Assembly (NCBI GenBank): GCA_046734795.1
Contig: JBKPRX010000005.1
Coordinates: 1 to 7,536, forward strand
Reading direction: 5' to 3'
DNA from: JBKPRX01 sp046734795
Lineage (GTDB): Bacteria > Actinomycetota > Thermoleophilia > Gaiellales > Gaiellaceae
DNA: 7,536 nucleotides
The notes beneath the pieces are model-generated. The model was given only the letters and a program-made list of their open reading frames with translations. It searched no databases and was not told the origin of the DNA. A program made the position numbers and the translations under genes. Shown piece by piece: positions 6,332-7,536 of this stretch (positions within the stretch are counted from its first letter, which is position 1; each line of letters opens with the position of its first letter).

Positions 6332-6792
6332 GCCACGTCTACTGCCCGGAATGCGGGTTCCAGAACCCTGAGGCCTCGAACTACTGTGCGCGCTGCGGCG
6401 CCGCGCTGATCGTCCCAGACGAGCTCGAGACGACCCAGACGTTCATTCCCGACGAGGGTGAGCGCGCGGCGCACGAAGCTCTCGCCGATCTCGGCCTGAA
6501 GGGTCCGGCGCTCGTCGTGCGGTCAGGCGGTGGCCGCTCCGGCGAGACCTTCCAGCCGCAAGGCGAGCGGACGACGATCGGCCGCTCTCCGGACTGCGGC
6601 ATCTTCCTCGACGACGTTACGGTCTCGCGCCGGCACGCCGTCCTGATCGAAAGCAACGGGCACTTCCGCATCGAAGACGAGGGCAGCCTCAACGGCACCT
6701 TCGTCAACCGGAGCCGCGTCGAAGCAGCGGATCTCGACGACGGTGACGAGGTTCAGATCGGCAAGTACCGACTGACGTTCCTCCTTCGGTAG
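6328..6792 (+). CDS. garA: Zinc-ribbon FHA protein of the GarA/OdhI type
   Basis: 154 residues. A zinc ribbon opens the protein: C6-x2-C9 and C20-x2-C23. Next comes the short linker LETTQTFIPDE (33-43), then an FHA domain at about 60-153 with the phosphothreonine-binding residues GR (85-86), S100/R101/H103 in VTVSRRHA, and N122/G123 plus N127 in GSLNGTFVNR. In mycobacterial GarA and corynebacterial OdhI, an ETT motif before the FHA domain is phosphorylated by PknG/PknB. The phosphorylated tail then folds back onto the FHA domain and stops the protein inhibiting 2-oxoglutarate dehydrogenase. Here E34-T35-T36 lies in the same place, and IFLDDVTVSRRHA, GSLNGT and GDEVQIGK are near-identical to what I recall of GarA. 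The zinc ribbon is extra: GarA has a plain acidic tail. It is translated by ATGA overlap from the gene before and followed 10 bases later by an FtsR-type regulator, as in mycobacteria (garA-Rv1828). The target in this organism is inferred, not shown. Confidence 0.85.
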   Translation: MSHVYCPECGFQNPEASNYCARCGAALIVPDELETTQTFIPDEGERAAHEALADLGLKGPALVVRSGGGRSGETFQPQGERTTIGRSPDCGIFLDDVTVSRRHAVLIESNGHFRIEDEGSLNGTFVNRSRVEAADLDDGDEVQIGKYRLTFLLR

Positions 6793-6802
6793 CGATGCGG
6801 CG

Positions 6803-7492
6803 ATGAGCATCACCGAAGCTCCGACCCGGACGAAACGCCTCACGATCGGTGCGGTCTGCGAGCGCCTGAAGCCGGAATTTCCCGACATCTCGATTTCGAA
6901 GATCCGGTATCTCGAAGACCAGGGCCTGCTCGCGCCGCAGCGCACCGCCGGCGGCTACAGGCTCTTCGCAGAGGAAGACGTCGAGCGGCTCGAGACGATT
7001 CTGCGGCTGCAGCGCGACGAGTTCTTGCCGCTCAAGGTGATCCGCGAGGAGCTCGCCGCCGGCGCGGCGCGTGAGCGTCGCCGCAAGCGCTCGACGGCCC
7101 TCAACGAGCAAGAGGGCGAGCTGACGCTCGAGGAGCTCTGCGAGCAGGCAGGCGTCTCGCCCGACCTGGCGCGCGAGCTGGAGGAGTTCGGGCTGCTCGA
7201 GCCGCGCCAGGACGGCGGCGAGCGCCTGTATGCGGAGACCGACGCCGAAGTCGCGCTCGCCTGCGGCAAGCTCGCGCGCTTCGGGATCACGCCGCGGCAT
7301 TTGCGCGCATTCCGAACGGCGGCGGACCGTCAAGCCGGACTTCTCGAAGCGCTCGTCGCGCCGGCACTCCGCTCGCGGAACCCCGACCGCCGCCGCGCCG
7401 GCGTCGCCGATCTGCGGAGCCTCTCGGAAGCTGCGCAGGAGCTCTCGCAGCTGCTCTTCTGGCGCGACGTGCGCCGCCTCGCCGGCTCGTGA
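6803..7492 (+). CDS. ftsR: MerR-family transcriptional regulator of the FtsR/Rv1828 type
   Basis: 229 residues. The ATG at 6795 hits a stop after three codons, so 6803 is the start; it has no clear Shine-Dalgarno sequence and probably relies on coupling from the FHA gene. Residues 13-84 are a MerR winged helix-turn-helix: LTIGAVCERLKPEFPDISIS, KIRYLEDQGLL, GGYRLFAEEDV and LPLKVIREEL. The long insertion 'KPEFPDIS' and the LPLKVIR ending are features of the Rv1828 family rather than of metal- or redox-sensing MerR proteins. No Cys cluster or metal site is present. Residues about 107-170 look like a second MerR-like unit (LTLEELCEQAGVS, ELEEFGLLEPR, GERLYAETDAEV, KLARFGITPRHLRAF). The Corynebacterium glutamicum homologue FtsR (Cg1631), encoded next to odhI, activates ftsZ. 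A role in division control is therefore the best guess. Its end overlaps the next start by 4 bases (GTGA). Confidence 0.87.
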   Translation: MSITEAPTRTKRLTIGAVCERLKPEFPDISISKIRYLEDQGLLAPQRTAGGYRLFAEEDVERLETILRLQRDEFLPLKVIREELAAGAARERRRKRSTALNEQEGELTLEELCEQAGVSPDLARELEEFGLLEPRQDGGERLYAETDAEVALACGKLARFGITPRHLRAFRTAADRQAGLLEALVAPALRSRNPDRRRAGVADLRSLSEAAQELSQLLFWRDVRRLAGS

Positions 7493-7536
7493 GCGCGATC
7501 GACCTCCGGACACGGATCCGCGAGGTCCCCGACTTT
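7489..7536 (+). CDS. apt: Adenine phosphoribosyltransferase, N-terminal fragment
   Basis: GTG at 7489 overlaps the MerR stop (GTGA), and 16 codons are visible before the window ends: (M)SAIDLRTRIREVPDF. This matches the usual start of adenine phosphoribosyltransferase, which runs DL...IR.VPDFPKPGI. The enzyme makes AMP from adenine and PRPP in cytoplasmic purine salvage. The PRPP-binding motif lies beyond the window, so the call rests on the N-terminal pattern only. The overlap implies it shares the mRNA of the regulatory genes before it. Confidence 0.7.
   Translation, partial: MSAIDLRTRIREVPDF

Noticed and set aside
6328..6792. FHA protein as a type VI secretion or other secretion-system FHA component
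   Set aside because: No secretion genes are nearby, and the ETT motif plus the adjacent FtsR-type regulator fit the GarA/OdhI group better.
6803..7492. MerR protein as a metal or redox sensor (CueR, ZntR or SoxR type)
   Set aside because: There is no Cys/His metal-binding cluster at the C-terminus; C19, C113 and C154 are scattered, and the N-terminal sequence matches the Rv1828/FtsR pattern instead.
6704..7513. A 269-codon minus-strand open frame opposite the MerR gene
   Set aside because: Antisense to a well-recognised regulator and lacking any motif; a codon-bias shadow.
1..7536. Defence system, CRISPR array, prophage or mobile element
   Set aside because: No repeats with regular spacing, transposase, integrase, recombinase, nuclease or toxin-like reading frame was seen; base composition and coding direction are uniform across the window.

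Overview
The window is high-GC DNA with dense, mostly co-directional genes, frequent GTG/TTG starts and several 4-base stop/start overlaps. Together with a GarA/OdhI-type FHA protein next to an Rv1828/FtsR-type MerR regulator, and an RsiG-like protein, this points to an actinobacterium. I would guess a deep-branching class such as Thermoleophilia or Rubrobacteria, but cannot prove it from this sequence. All supported genes are on the + strand. I see no tRNA, rRNA, CRISPR array, insertion sequence or other mobile element.

Left part (1-2922): the last 38 codons of a PhnB-like VOC (glyoxalase-fold) protein; a membrane-anchored hybrid histidine kinase with PAS, DHp, ATPase and receiver domains and an unusual phosphoacceptor motif; then a small secreted GH99/endo-alpha-mannosidase-like protein that starts at GTG without a Shine-Dalgarno sequence and may be leaderless.

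Middle part (2957-6006): a CDP-alcohol phosphatidyltransferase (PgsA or the actinobacterial 'eukaryote-like' cardiolipin synthase type) is coupled by an ATGA overlap to an 835-residue protein. That protein joins a sugar-1-phosphate nucleotidyltransferase, a left-handed beta-helix and a phosphomannomutase-like domain. All four signature loops of the mutase-like domain are degenerate, so it is probably a pseudoenzyme or regulatory domain.

Right part (6007-7536): a compact regulatory operon with its own plausible promoter. First is a small single-motif RsiG-like protein (family: c-di-GMP-dependent anti-sigma factor of WhiG), with Gln replaced by His in the c-di-GMP signature. It overlaps (ATGA) an FHA protein that carries the GarA/OdhI phospho-switch 'ETT' motif and an added N-terminal zinc ribbon. 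Next come an FtsR/Rv1828-type MerR regulator and, through a GTGA overlap, the first 16 codons of adenine phosphoribosyltransferase (apt). This operon is the most interesting part of the window. It co-transcribes a predicted c-di-GMP/sigma switch, a predicted Ser/Thr-kinase-controlled metabolic switch and a predicted cell-division regulator.
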